A program made the position numbers and the translations under genes. The notes beneath the pieces were generated by a model, which had not been told where the DNA came from, made no database searches, and saw only the letters and a list, made by a program, of their open reading frames with translations. From Desulfobaculum bizertense DSM 18034 (GTDB lineage: Bacteria; Desulfobacterota; Desulfovibrionia; Desulfovibrionales; Desulfovibrionaceae), in assembly GCF_900167065.1 (NCBI RefSeq), contig NZ_FUYA01000012.1, positions 1 through 55,620 of the forward strand: a stretch of 55,620 nt of DNA, in the 5' to 3' direction. This document shows, one piece after another, positions 41,503-50,764 of this stretch (its first letter is position 1; each line of letters begins with the position of its first letter).

Positions 41503-42192
41503 CTATGCATCCTGTGTTTTCTGCATGTAGCGATACACAGTTGCCTCGGAGCTTGCGAGATACTTCGCAACGACGGAGACACTTCCTTTGATCAAAAAGA
41601 CACCACGCCGGTTCAGCTCGCCGACAATCTCAAGCTTCTCTTCTGAAGTCAGACGATCAGCGGGAATGCTGTACTGACTGATAACGGCCTGAATAATGTT
41701 TTCAGTCAGTTCCTCAATGTTGTCATGAAAACTTTCAGCCTGGCCGACATGGTCGACGGGGTCTTCTGGCGCAAAGACGCGCTCATACCCACCATTCCCA
41801 ATCACAAGATTCAAAAGCTCTCGAGCCTTAAATTGCTTGGTCACGTCCATATTCAAACAAATCATTCCAAGCAATTCCCCCTCAGGATCTTTGATAAAAT
41901 ACGTCGCAGAATGCAGCCGCTTTCCATCGCGCGAAACGGTGTCGTATTCCATAATATACGTCGAATCGACATACTTCTTTTCTCGCACGATGCTCAGCGC
42001 AAGGTCGGTAAGCGGAGCACCAACAGTCCGACCACTGATATGACCGTTGGCAATAGCAAGAACAGAGCGCTCCACACGTGAGGTGTCGTGCAAAACAACT
42101 TCACAATCCTTGCCCAAAAAATTCCCCAAAAAATCAACGAGAGGAATGTAGTCCTGAATCGACTGGCCCTGTGTGATGGTGTTCTGTTCCAC
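41503..42192 (-). CDS. YheO/DauR-like PAS-HTH transcriptional regulator
   Basis: A 229-residue DNA-binding protein. A YheO-like PAS-type domain (about residues 10-125; YIPLVDFLGNFLGKDCEVVLHD and LGMICLNMDVT) is followed by a C-terminal helix-turn-helix (GSVSVVAKYLASSEATVYRYMQ). Relatives include DauR, a repressor of amino-acid catabolism. I chose GTG 42192 with AAAGGA six bases upstream; the earlier ATG 42240 lies against the terminator and has no site. It follows the ridA-symporter-cyuA operon on the same strand after a terminator, and may control it. Confidence 0.85.
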   Translation of the reverse strand: MEQNTITQGQSIQDYIPLVDFLGNFLGKDCEVVLHDTSRVERSVLAIANGHISGRTVGAPLTDLALSIVREKKYVDSTYIMEYDTVSRDGKRLHSATYFIKDPEGELLGMICLNMDVTKQFKARELLNLVIGNGGYERVFAPEDPVDHVGQAESFHDNIEELTENIIQAVISQYSIPADRLTSEEKLEIVGELNRRGVFLIKGSVSVVAKYLASSEATVYRYMQKTQDA

Positions 42193-42240
42193 AAAAAGTC
42201 CTTTTTTCAAAAGAAGATAAATAAAACAATGCTCTAGCAC

Positions 42241-42274
42241 AAAAAAGGGGCGGTCTCCGTATGAGAACCGCCCC
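42241..42274 (-). terminator. Terminator of the ridA-symporter-cyuA operon
   Basis: GGGGCGGT ... (A)ACCGCCCC stem with a T6 run on the minus strand, just after the cyuA stop and before the YheO-like gene. Confidence 0.88.
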
Positions 42275-42298
42275 TATTCATGCAAGGAGAAGTCTGTC

Positions 42299-43633
42299 CT
42301 AGTGGACGAACTCTTCAGTTCCTAGCTCTGGAGTTCTCTCTGGAGCGGGCTTAGCGTTTTTTTTTGAAACCATAGTATCAAGGATAACCCGATCAGTCTC
42401 ACGCATTCCCTCGGCGCCAAGGCGCCCAAGGTTCTGAATAGTCTGCTCAATGTCATCCGAAACGATACCTTCGCGCCCTGTGATTGTGTGTCCCTCAAGG
42501 GCAAGCATGGCGGCACGAAGTCCAGAGTCAACGGCGGAAGCGACCTTCAGGGCGCAACCATTTTTTGCTCCGTCGCAAATCATGCCAGCAATACTTCCAA
42601 CCATGTTGTTGATAGTCATCACAACCTGATCAAAGCTACCACCAAGAAGATACACAATACCACATGCCGAAGCGGTTCCAGCCACGGTTGCACCACACAA
42701 GGCAGAGAGTCTGCCCAGGTTGTGCTTGATGTGGATGCTGGTGAGGTGGCTCAAAATAAGCGCACGAGTCAAACGCTCTTCAGAAACCTTAAGCCGATGC
42801 GCACAGGCAACAACAGGCATGGTACAGGTCAGTCCCTGGTTTCCACTCCCGGAGTTACTCATAACAGGCATCTGCACACCATGCATTCTGGCGTCTGCCG
42901 CAGCACTGGTGAGTTTGACTGCCTCATTCAGCAAATCGTCACCAAGAATATGCTTCTTGATGTTTTTTTCAATGGTTTTGCCAACCTGCAGCCCATAGTC
43001 TCCAAGAAGTCCTTCCTTGGCAACTGCTTCATTCATGCGAGCAGCTTCCAGAATGAAAGAAATTTCAGAGAAGGGAGCAGTTTCCGCAAATTCCACAATT
43101 TTTTTCATGCTCAGGGGCCACTCAGCCTGATGCCCAGCGTCTTCCCTGTGCGTGTCTACATGCTCAAGCACCTGTCCATTTTTTTCAACATGGACGATAC
43201 CTGTATGTTCATCCTGCAAAACAACACGAGCGGTGTCGTCACCATTCTTTACAATAATTTCGCAGTAGAGCAGTGCATCGGTATTGGCAACATCAATATG
43301 CACCTTCCCGGCCTTGAGCATGGCATTTGCCTGCTCTACATGCTGTGGTGACAGGTCCTTGAGAACCTCCAGCATGGCCTCGGATTTTCCTCCAAGCGCT
43401 CCAACAGCCGCGGCAATATCAAGACCCCGCTGCCCGGTACCCGGAACACCAACGCCCATGCCATTTTTCAGCAAATTTCCAGAAATGTTTGCTTCAATGC
43501 TTTCTGGAGTCGCGCCTAAGGTCTCTGCGGCCTTTGCCGCTGCAAGAGCAATGGCAATAGGTTCAGTACACCCAAGAGCGGGAACAACTTCCCTGTGGAG
43601 GAGTTCGATAAACTGAGTCCATTCTGACGTCAT
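42299..43633 (-). CDS. cyuA: L-cysteine desulfidase (CyuA / UPF0597)
   Basis: A 444-residue [4Fe-4S] enzyme of the UPF0597 family, which splits L-cysteine to pyruvate, ammonia and sulfide, or acts on serine. PALGCTEPIA (C22) near the N-terminus, MPVMSNSGSGNQGLTCTMPVVACAH in the centre, and further cysteines in ALCGATV and MICDGAKNGCALK are typical and may hold the cluster. I chose ATG 43633 with GAGG nine bases upstream; the TTG at 43642 is weaker. The upstream symporter and RidA genes support a cysteine-use operon: RidA removes the aminoacrylate formed, and the symporter imports substrate. Confidence 0.88.
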   Translation of the reverse strand: MTSEWTQFIELLHREVVPALGCTEPIAIALAAAKAAETLGATPESIEANISGNLLKNGMGVGVPGTGQRGLDIAAAVGALGGKSEAMLEVLKDLSPQHVEQANAMLKAGKVHIDVANTDALLYCEIIVKNGDDTARVVLQDEHTGIVHVEKNGQVLEHVDTHREDAGHQAEWPLSMKKIVEFAETAPFSEISFILEAARMNEAVAKEGLLGDYGLQVGKTIEKNIKKHILGDDLLNEAVKLTSAAADARMHGVQMPVMSNSGSGNQGLTCTMPVVACAHRLKVSEERLTRALILSHLTSIHIKHNLGRLSALCGATVAGTASACGIVYLLGGSFDQVVMTINNMVGSIAGMICDGAKNGCALKVASAVDSGLRAAMLALEGHTITGREGIVSDDIEQTIQNLGRLGAEGMRETDRVILDTMVSKKNAKPAPERTPELGTEEFVH

Positions 43634-43651
43634 GGTTCTCAACCTCGATGT

Positions 43652-44863
43652 TTACTTTCCGTCAATATGAAGAGGCTCTGCGCCGTGTTCGGCGAGTTCA
43701 CCATGTTTGTTGAACATGCCTTCGAGCATCAGAGTAATTGCGCCGTCGCCTGTAACGTTACAGGCAGTACCAAAGCTGTCCTGAAGGGCAAAGATGGCGA
43801 CAAGCAGCGCGACACCAGCGGGGTCAAACTGCAGAACACCAACAACAATACCCAGAGAAGCCATAACTGTTCCACCGGGAACACCGGGAGCACCAATGGC
43901 GAAAACGCCAAACAGGATGATGAACAGGAACATGGTGCTCATTGCAGGCATATGCCCGTAGAGCATAAGCGAAATCGTCATGGCAAAGAAGGTCTCAGTC
44001 AGCACGGAACCACAAAGGTGGATCGTCGCGCCAAGCGGAACCATAAATTCAGCAGTTTCCTTGCTCAGCACAGAAGACTGCTTTGCACAACTCAGGGCAA
44101 CAGGAAGCGTTGCAGCGCTGGACATGGTACCAACAGCAGTCAGATACGCAGGTCCATAGTGCTTCACAACTTCCAAAGGATTTTTGCCGGAAATAAAACC
44201 AGCAATGGAATACAGGACGGTCAGCCAGATAGCGTGACCAGCCAATACCAAAACAATAATCTTCAGGAAGACCGGGAGCTGCTTTGTCAGGCTGCCCTCA
44301 TACGCCAGACCAGCAAAGGTCGCAGCGATAAACAGAGGCAAAACCGGAATAACCATCTTCTGGATAACCTTGAGCATAATCGCTTCAAATTCCAGAACGG
44401 CTTTTTCAAAAAGCTCGGCCTTAGTCCAGAGAATAGTAACACCCAAAATAATAGCTGTGACAAGTGCAGTCATCACAGACATGATGGGCGGAATATTCAA
44501 CTGGAACGTCACCTCTGGGAGCGCACGAAGTCCCTCAACGGAAGTTGGAACAGAAAGGTGAGGAATAATAATGTAACCAGCAATGCAAGCCATTGTAGCT
44601 GCGCCAACAGCTGAAAGGTAGGCAATTGAAATGCCAGCGCTAAGCATTTTGTTGGCGTTATTTTTCAGCTTGGTAATTGCCGGAGCAATAAATGCAATGA
44701 TGACAAGAGGCACAGTGTAGAAAATAAACTGACCAAGGACGTGTTTAATGGAGCACACAACTTCCATGACTGAGGCATTGGCCAAAAGACCAATCACCAC
44801 GCCAGCAGCCATGCCCATAAGAAGCTGTCCTATAAAGCCCCATTCACTTTTCTTTTTACTCAT
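43652..44863 (-). CDS. DAACS-family symporter, divergent substrate site
   Basis: A 403-residue membrane carrier with about eight helices and two re-entrant loops. It keeps the loop TMSSAATLP (246-254) and CNVTGDGAI near residue 377, but the usual NMDGT motif is replaced by HLCGS (282-286). That suggests a substrate unlike the dicarboxylates, perhaps cysteine, serine or cystine, in line with its place between ridA and cyuA. It begins 93 bases after ridA stops, with a GAGGG site before ATG 44863. The second DAACS protein of the window (5508-6722) has the canonical motif. Confidence 0.88.
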   Translation of the reverse strand: MSKKKSEWGFIGQLLMGMAAGVVIGLLANASVMEVVCSIKHVLGQFIFYTVPLVIIAFIAPAITKLKNNANKMLSAGISIAYLSAVGAATMACIAGYIIIPHLSVPTSVEGLRALPEVTFQLNIPPIMSVMTALVTAIILGVTILWTKAELFEKAVLEFEAIMLKVIQKMVIPVLPLFIAATFAGLAYEGSLTKQLPVFLKIIVLVLAGHAIWLTVLYSIAGFISGKNPLEVVKHYGPAYLTAVGTMSSAATLPVALSCAKQSSVLSKETAEFMVPLGATIHLCGSVLTETFFAMTISLMLYGHMPAMSTMFLFIILFGVFAIGAPGVPGGTVMASLGIVVGVLQFDPAGVALLVAIFALQDSFGTACNVTGDGAITLMLEGMFNKHGELAEHGAEPLHIDGK

Positions 44864-44956
44864 TGAAATCCCCTCTTCACGTAAAAAATTGACTCGAGTC
44901 CCGAAGCGACATTTCGGGACAGGCCACTCATCAGCGTGGCCCTTGCCCTCGCCAGC

Positions 44957-45337
44957 TTATGTTTCGGAGGTGGCAACAACTTCGATTTCGACAAGTGCAT
45001 CCTTTGGCAGCCGGGCAACCTCAAAGCAGCTGCGAGCTGGGAAAGGCTCCTCAAAGAACGAAGAATAGACTTCGTTCATCGGGGCAAAGTTTGCCAAATC
45101 ACTCAAAAAAACAGTTGTCTTGACCACCTGCTTCATGGATACACCAGCAGATTCCAAAATGGTTTTCACATTCAAAAGCGACTGTTTTGTCTGCTCCTGA
45201 ATGCTCTGCGGCATTTCACCTGTACTAGGGCTAAGGGGTAACTGTCCGGAGGTAAAGATAAAATTGCCTACCTTCATCGCCTGGGAATACGGACCAATAG
45301 CAGCCGGGGCTGCAGATGTGTTGATGACATCGGACAT
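44957..45337 (-). CDS. ridA: RidA-family enamine/imine deaminase
   Basis: A 126-residue YjgF/YER057c/UK114-type protein that hydrolyses reactive 2-aminoacrylate-type enamines released by PLP or Fe-S enzymes. Hallmarks are AIGPYSQAMKVGNFIFTSGQ near the N-terminus and the catalytic arginine in PARSCFEVARLPKDALVEIEVVA at the C-terminus. ATG 45337 has AGGAG ten bases upstream; an earlier in-frame start at 45358 lies on top of that site. It heads the operon with the symporter and cyuA, where it would clean up aminoacrylate from cysteine breakdown. Confidence 0.92.
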   Translation of the reverse strand: MSDVINTSAAPAAIGPYSQAMKVGNFIFTSGQLPLSPSTGEMPQSIQEQTKQSLLNVKTILESAGVSMKQVVKTTVFLSDLANFAPMNEVYSSFFEEPFPARSCFEVARLPKDALVEIEVVATSET

Positions 45338-45377
45338 TTTAAGAAATTCTCCTCTCAATATATGTTTACCTTTTTTT

Positions 45378-45406
45378 TAAATAAATCAGCTGCCTTAAAT
45401 TTTCAA
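45378..45406 (-). promoter_or_regulatory. Predicted promoter of the ridA operon
   Basis: On the minus strand TTGAAA (45406-45401) and TATTTA (45383-45378) are 17 bases apart, about 40 bases before the ridA start. No clear operator was seen, other than the palindrome GCATTAATGC at 45536-45545 nearer the efflux genes. Confidence 0.5.
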
Positions 45407-45590
45407 TAAATTTTTATTAACGAGAGAAAAATTTATCATCAAAGAGCATAATTCATCGCATTTGCAGGGGCTTCTCCATATTTACTTTATAAAAAAACGT
45501 AGCGCAAAACAGGCTTTCTTCTTCCCTGAAAGCACGCATTAATGCTATAGGATTTAGTATACATATCTTTTTTCCTGGGAAGGAGCCTGT

Positions 45591-46775
45591 ATGAAAGCGC
45601 ATCTGAAATGTATCATTGGCGTGCTCTGTGTTTTTCTGAGCGCTTGCGGAGGGGGAGACAACGAGAACAAGGCGGCCATGCAGGCCGTTCCTGTAACAGC
45701 TGTTACAGTGGAAACACGAGATGTCCCCATCTACATGCAATGGTCAGGACAGATTGTTGCAAAGAATGCCGTTGATGTTCAAGCACGGGTAGAAGGGTAC
45801 CTGCAAGACAGGCTCTTTAAGGAAGGCTCACAGGTCACTGAAGGTGACATGCTCTTTCACATAGACCCGCAACCCTTTGAGGAAGAACTGGCGCAAACAA
45901 AGGCAAATCTTGAAAGCAGCAAGGCAGAGCTGGCGCGGGCAACAGCAGATCTGCGGCGCTACCAAGAGCTCATTCGCCAGGACGTTATCAGCCGCTCCCA
46001 GTTTGACTCTGTGCGCACTGAGCAAGCGACTTTGCGAGCTGAGGTAAAACGAAATACGGCGGCGGTGGAAACTGCCAAAATCAATCTGGGCTACACGCGA
46101 ATCGCTGCGCCCATCACCGGGAAAATTGGTGAATCCATGTATGATGTTGGAGCCCTTGTTGGCCCTCCATCCAATACGGTTTTGGCAAAAATTACGGCAC
46201 TTGATTCGGTCTATGTCAAATTTGCCCTGAGCGAAAAAGAGTACCTGCTCTACACCCAGATTTGCGAAGACCAACACAGAAATCATGAAGGGCAAATCTT
46301 TAATCTTATCCTCGGAAACAGCCGCGAATACCCGCTGGCAGGCCGTGTAGACATGGCCGATCCGGAAATCAATCCCAAGACAGGCACCCTCGGGGTACGC
46401 CTCGAATTTGATAATCCAAACAACATTCTTTTGCCCGGGCAGTTTGCCACGGTGCGTGCGTTAATCCATACAAGCAAAAATGCTGTTGTCGTCCCAGCGC
46501 GAGCGCTTCTTGACATTCAGGGCAGCAAAAGCGTTTACCTCGTAAAAGACGGTAAAGCCATTGCCCACAGCGTTGAAGAAGGGCTGACAGTTGGCAAAAT
46601 CGTCATCATTGAAAAAGGTCTTTCCAAGGGGGATAAAGTCATTCTTGGAGGACTCCAGCTCGTCCGCCCCAATGCGCCTGTTCAGGCCAAAGACGCATCT
46701 TACCCAGACAAAGAAGAGCCTAAAAAGCAAAAAGAAAGCGCTCCAGCGTTCCCACATCAGAGTGAGGAGGGCTAG
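45591..46775 (+). CDS. RND efflux periplasmic adaptor lipoprotein (AcrA/MexA family)
   Basis: A 394-residue membrane-fusion protein. A lipoprotein signal has the lipobox LSAC (C19). The barrel-sandwich halves flank an alpha-hairpin (about residues 98-165, FEEELAQTKANLESSKAELARA), with VQARVEGYLQDRLFKEGSQVTEGD before and GYTRIAAPITGKIGE after. It links the inner-membrane pump to an outer-membrane channel. AAGGAG precedes ATG 45591 by seven bases; the pump gene follows after two bases. Substrate is unknown. Confidence 0.93.
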   Translation: MKAHLKCIIGVLCVFLSACGGGDNENKAAMQAVPVTAVTVETRDVPIYMQWSGQIVAKNAVDVQARVEGYLQDRLFKEGSQVTEGDMLFHIDPQPFEEELAQTKANLESSKAELARATADLRRYQELIRQDVISRSQFDSVRTEQATLRAEVKRNTAAVETAKINLGYTRIAAPITGKIGESMYDVGALVGPPSNTVLAKITALDSVYVKFALSEKEYLLYTQICEDQHRNHEGQIFNLILGNSREYPLAGRVDMADPEINPKTGTLGVRLEFDNPNNILLPGQFATVRALIHTSKNAVVVPARALLDIQGSKSVYLVKDGKAIAHSVEEGLTVGKIVIIEKGLSKGDKVILGGLQLVRPNAPVQAKDASYPDKEEPKKQKESAPAFPHQSEEG

Positions 46776-46777
46776 CC

Positions 46778-49700
46778 GTGCTGGTTCATTTCTTTATTGA
46801 TCGGCCCATTTTTTCGTCTGTTATTTCCATCATTATCACCTTGGTCGGTGCGCTGTGTCTCGTCTCTCTCCCCATTGCGCAGTACCCGGAAATTACGCCG
46901 CCATCTGTCATGGTCACAGCGACATACAACGGAGCCAACGCCTCTGTTATGGAAGAAACCGTTGCAGCACCCATTGAGGAGCAGGTCAACGGCGCGGAAG
47001 ACATGCTGTACATGAATTCCATTTCTTCCAACAACGGCGCATACTCCCTGACTGTCACTTTTGATATTGGCACTGACCTTGATATCGCAACAGTTGACGT
47101 ACAGAACCGCGTTGGTCTTGCCCAGCCCCAGCTCCCTGCCGATGTTATCAGCAACGGTATTTCCGTAAAAAAGCAGTCGTCGACCATTCTTATGGTTATG
47201 AACCTGACCAGCCCAGACGATTCGCGGGATTCCCTTTTCCTGGACAACTACGCCAAAATCAATATTGCCGACGTACTGGCACGCGTGCCGGGCGTTGGTA
47301 ATGTTACGGTTTTTGGTGACAAAGACTACTCCATGCGTGTTTGGCTCAACCCTCAAAAGATGTCCAAACTTGGGTTAACTGTTGGGGACATTGCCCAAAG
47401 CATTCAGGAGCAGAACATTCAGGCGCCAGCTGGCCAGATTGGACAGCCGCCGACAAAAAACAAGCTTGAATTCCAGTATTCTGTCCAGGTGAAAGGCCGT
47501 CTTGAGGATCCGCGGGAATTCGAAAACATCATCTTGCGCACAAATTCAGATGGGACGTATCTGCGACTCAAAGACGTTGCCCGAGTGGAAGTCGGAGCCA
47601 AAAGCTACAGTAATTTTACCCGCAAAACGAACAAGGACTGTACATCAATCCTTATTTATCAGCTTCCTGACGCCAATGCGCTGGATGTGTCTGAGCGCGT
47701 CAGGGCGACAATGAAGGAGCTGGCGACCTACTTCCCAGAAGGTGTAGAGTATTCAATCCCTCATGACTCGACAGATTTTGTTATGACATCCATTGATGAG
47801 GTCATGCTCACACTGTACGAGGCCATGTTTCTTGTTTTCCTGATTATCTTTATTTTTCTTCAAAGCTGGCGAGCGACTATCATTCCAATGGTAACCGTAC
47901 CTGTTTCTCTTATCGGTACTTTTATCATGTTCCAGGTCTTAGGATTTTCCATCAATACCCTCACCCTCTTTGCTCTTGTTTTGGCCATTGGTCTAGTCGT
48001 TGACGATGCGATTGTTGTTGTTGAAGCGGTGCAGCGACACATTGATGAAGACAACATGGAACCAAAAGCAGCGGCAAAGCTTGCAATGAGTGAGGTCACG
48101 TCACCTATTATCGCGACATCACTTGTTTTGATTGCCGTTTTTGTCCCTGTTGCCTTTATGGGTGGCATCACAGGTCGACTCTACCAGCAATTTGCACTGA
48201 CCCTGTCCGTGTCAGTAGGCTTTTCAACCATCAACGCACTCACTCTCTCCCCTGCCCTGTCTGCGCTTCTTTTGCATAAGACGGAAGAAGGACATGGGCC
48301 GCTGGGGAAATTCTACATGGCGTTTAACCGCGTTTTTGACAAAGTCACAAAGCATTATGTCGCCGCAGTCCGCAAAACAGTGAGTAAACTTCCCATTGTT
48401 ATTGCATTTATGACTATTGTCTGCATTCTGTGCTTTATGCTCATCAAAGTTTTGCCAACGGGTTTTGTTCCGGAAGAAGACCAAGGATATTTTGTTATTT
48501 CTGTAATGATGCCTGAGGGCACATCTTTGGAACGAAATGACCAGTTTATGCAAAAGGTTGAAAAATATCTAACAAAGGCAGATGGGATACGTGAATTTGT
48601 CACGCTGGGTGGCATGAACATCCTGACAGGTGGCACAAGCTCCTATACTTCAGCCATGTTTGTCATGCTAACGGACTGGAGCGAACGAGGCAGCGATGAA
48701 CTGGCTTTGTCGAGCATCATGGCTAAAGCGCAACAGTACTTTATGACGCTTGGCGACGGGCTGGCGATCTGCTTTAACCCACCACCGATCAACGGATTGG
48801 GTGTTACTGGCGGCTTTCAGTATGAATTCCAGGACAGAGCAGGCCGAGGCATCACTGAAATGGAAGAGGCAGCCAAGCTCTTTATGCAAAAGGCTGGACA
48901 GAACCCGGACCTTGGACGCTTGTCCACGACCTTTTCTAACACGGTTCCCCAGATCAAGCTGGATCTGAACCGAGACAAGGCAAAAAACCTGCAAGTTCCT
49001 ATCGATTCAGTTTTTCAGGCTCTGCAAGCGTTCCTTGGCGGCTATTACGTCAATGACTACAATAAATATGGCCGAACATATCGAGTCATGTTGCAGGCAG
49101 AGTCTCAATATCGGGAACAACCGCAAGACATAAACGAATTTTATGTACGCACAGCCAGTGCAGACATGTTGCCGCTTGGCACGCTGGTCGAGATTCACAA
49201 AATCACGGGACCGGAGTATATCCAGCGCTATAACATGTACCGAACCATTGAAATCAATGGTGGTCCTGCTCCGGGGAAAAGCTCAGGTCAGGCCCTTGCG
49301 GCAATGGCAAAAGAGTCCACATCTCTGGCACAGGGCTACGGCTACGACTGGACAGGCATGGCCTATCAGGAAATCCTTTCAGGCAGTCAGGCTGGCTTTA
49401 TTTTCGCGCTGGCATTTATCGCCTGTACACTTTTCCTTGCGGCACAGTATGAGTCATGGACCATACCTTTTGCCGTTATTCTGGCCATCCCGCTTGGCGT
49501 CATGGGCGCCATGCTCTTCCAGTTCGCACGAGGACTGGAAAACAATGTCTATGCCCAGATCGGTCTGGTCATGCTCATTGGTCTAGTTGCCAAGAATGCA
49601 ATCCTGATCGTCGAGTTTGCTAAAATGCGCTACGAGAGTGGCGATGTGAATGCCACAGAAGCAGCTGTAGAGGCAGCGCACCTCCGCTTCCGGCCAATTC

Positions 49701-49921
49701 TGATGACAGCATTCTCATTCATCCTTGGCGTTCTCCCGCTGGTCATTGCTTCCGGCGCAGGCGCGGCAAGCCGCCACTCACTTGGCACCTCGGTCTTCGG
49801 CGGAATGCTCATCGCAACGGTTTGCGGATGTTTTGTGACTCCAGCGCTCTATGTCATTTTTAACCGGCTTGGCGAATGGGGCAGCAAAAAAATAAAGAGG
49901 GGAAAAGTAAAAAAGGCATAG
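46778..49921 (+). CDS. RND efflux pump, HAE1 family (AcrB/MexB-like)
   Basis: A 1047-residue proton-driven exporter with 12 membrane helices and two large periplasmic loops. It begins VLVHFFIDRPIFSSVISIII (GTG start, GAGGAGGG upstream). TM4 carries the proton-relay pair in GLVVDDAIVVVE (about D408, D409); TM10 has the lysine in GLVAKNAILIVEFAK. The length equals that of AcrB. No TolC-type gene or local regulator follows; a terminator stands after the stop, so the channel must be encoded elsewhere. Confidence 0.95.
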   Translation: MLVHFFIDRPIFSSVISIIITLVGALCLVSLPIAQYPEITPPSVMVTATYNGANASVMEETVAAPIEEQVNGAEDMLYMNSISSNNGAYSLTVTFDIGTDLDIATVDVQNRVGLAQPQLPADVISNGISVKKQSSTILMVMNLTSPDDSRDSLFLDNYAKINIADVLARVPGVGNVTVFGDKDYSMRVWLNPQKMSKLGLTVGDIAQSIQEQNIQAPAGQIGQPPTKNKLEFQYSVQVKGRLEDPREFENIILRTNSDGTYLRLKDVARVEVGAKSYSNFTRKTNKDCTSILIYQLPDANALDVSERVRATMKELATYFPEGVEYSIPHDSTDFVMTSIDEVMLTLYEAMFLVFLIIFIFLQSWRATIIPMVTVPVSLIGTFIMFQVLGFSINTLTLFALVLAIGLVVDDAIVVVEAVQRHIDEDNMEPKAAAKLAMSEVTSPIIATSLVLIAVFVPVAFMGGITGRLYQQFALTLSVSVGFSTINALTLSPALSALLLHKTEEGHGPLGKFYMAFNRVFDKVTKHYVAAVRKTVSKLPIVIAFMTIVCILCFMLIKVLPTGFVPEEDQGYFVISVMMPEGTSLERNDQFMQKVEKYLTKADGIREFVTLGGMNILTGGTSSYTSAMFVMLTDWSERGSDELALSSIMAKAQQYFMTLGDGLAICFNPPPINGLGVTGGFQYEFQDRAGRGITEMEEAAKLFMQKAGQNPDLGRLSTTFSNTVPQIKLDLNRDKAKNLQVPIDSVFQALQAFLGGYYVNDYNKYGRTYRVMLQAESQYREQPQDINEFYVRTASADMLPLGTLVEIHKITGPEYIQRYNMYRTIEINGGPAPGKSSGQALAAMAKESTSLAQGYGYDWTGMAYQEILSGSQAGFIFALAFIACTLFLAAQYESWTIPFAVILAIPLGVMGAMLFQFARGLENNVYAQIGLVMLIGLVAKNAILIVEFAKMRYESGDVNATEAAVEAAHLRFRPILMTAFSFILGVLPLVIASGAGAASRHSLGTSVFGGMLIATVCGCFVTPALYVIFNRLGEWGSKKIKRGKVKKA

Positions 49922-49949
49922 GCAAATCTCCCTTCAATTGAACACTCCA

Positions 49950-49982
49950 CCGCTCCTCTGGAAACAGGGGAGCGGTTTTTTT
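49950..49982 (+). terminator. Terminator of the RND operon
   Basis: CCGCTCCTCTG-gaaa-style loop-CAGGGGAGCGG followed by T7. Confidence 0.9.
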
Positions 49983-50033
49983 CTGAGCTCTACTCTGCCA
50001 TCGACTTGCGGACATGCGCGCGAGCAGATAGGC

Positions 50034-50121
50034 TTTTGGTACCAAAACGGTACATAATTAGTGCTGTTTTGGTACTAAAAGAGTCCACAACTGGTACCAT
50101 TTTGGTACACAAACCCTGCTG
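50034..50121. repeat. Array of 11-bp units upstream of parA/parF (operator or centromere)
   Basis: GGTAC cores at 50038, 50049, 50071, 50093 and 50104 fall on one 11-base grid, and degenerate cores AGTGC (50060) and AGTCC (50082) fill the empty slots. Units read as TTTTGGTACCA, AAACGGTACAT, AATTAGTGCTG and so on. Alternate units are poly-T and poly-A led, so pairs make palindromes such as TTTTGGTACCAAAA (50034-50047). It ends eight bases before the parA start and probably contains the promoter. Confidence 0.92.
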
Positions 50122-50128
50122 AGGTTCT

Positions 50129-50764
50129 ATGATTCTTCTTGTTGGGAGCCAAAAAGGTGGCTGTGGGAAATCAACGATGGCCGTAAACATCTGTGCCGCG
50201 CTGGTGTGCTCTGGCCATGACGTTGTCCTAGTCGATGCAGACCGTCAGGGAACAGCGGCCACATGGGCACAGGACCGCTCGGAAAACACAGACTTGCCTC
50301 CGGTGCACTGCGTTCAGCGCTATGAAAACATCCGCGAAACGCTTCTCGACCTTGGCAAGCGCTACGAGCATGTCGTTGTTGATGCTGCTGGTCGTGACAG
50401 CCGGGAGCTGCGTACAGGCATGACTGCGGCCGATGTGCTGCTGGTGCCCTTCCGCCCGTCCCAGCCCGATCTCGACACCCTTCCCGCGCTGCAGGACATC
50501 ATTGTCCAGGCAACGGACCTGAACCCCAAACTGACGGCCAAAGGTCTGCTCACAATGGCCCCCACAAACCCGGTGGTGCAAGAAACCCAGCAAGCTCAAG
50601 ATTACCTCCACGACTTCCCGGAAATAGACCTGCTCCAAAGCATCGTAGGTGACCGCAAAGCCTTTCGCGATGCCATGAGTGAAGGGAAAGGTGTGGTGGA
50701 AATGCACAATAGCAAGGCCAAGGCAGAAGTCGAAGCCGTTCTCCTGGAGGTCTATGGTGATTAA
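50129..50764 (+). CDS. parA: ParA/ParF-type partition ATPase
   Basis: A 211-residue small ParA (ParF class) without an N-terminal DNA-binding domain. The deviant Walker A GGCGKST lies at residues 10-16 in VGSQKGGCGKSTMAVNI, DADRQGTA near 37 and VVVDAAGRD near 80. Such proteins partner with small ribbon-helix-helix proteins (ParG) that bind upstream repeats. Here a small gene overlaps its end by 11 bases, and an 11-bp repeat array stands directly upstream. No strong ribosome-binding site is visible (TGAGGTTC seven bases upstream is moderate). No replication gene accompanies it. Confidence 0.92.
   Translation: MILLVGSQKGGCGKSTMAVNICAALVCSGHDVVLVDADRQGTAATWAQDRSENTDLPPVHCVQRYENIRETLLDLGKRYEHVVVDAAGRDSRELRTGMTAADVLLVPFRPSQPDLDTLPALQDIIVQATDLNPKLTAKGLLTMAPTNPVVQETQQAQDYLHDFPEIDLLQSIVGDRKAFRDAMSEGKGVVEMHNSKAKAEVEAVLLEVYGD

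Noticed and set aside
46772-47356. Minus-strand frames inside the efflux pump and other long genes
   Set aside because: They mirror the codon pattern of the true gene, lack ribosome-binding sites and resemble no protein.
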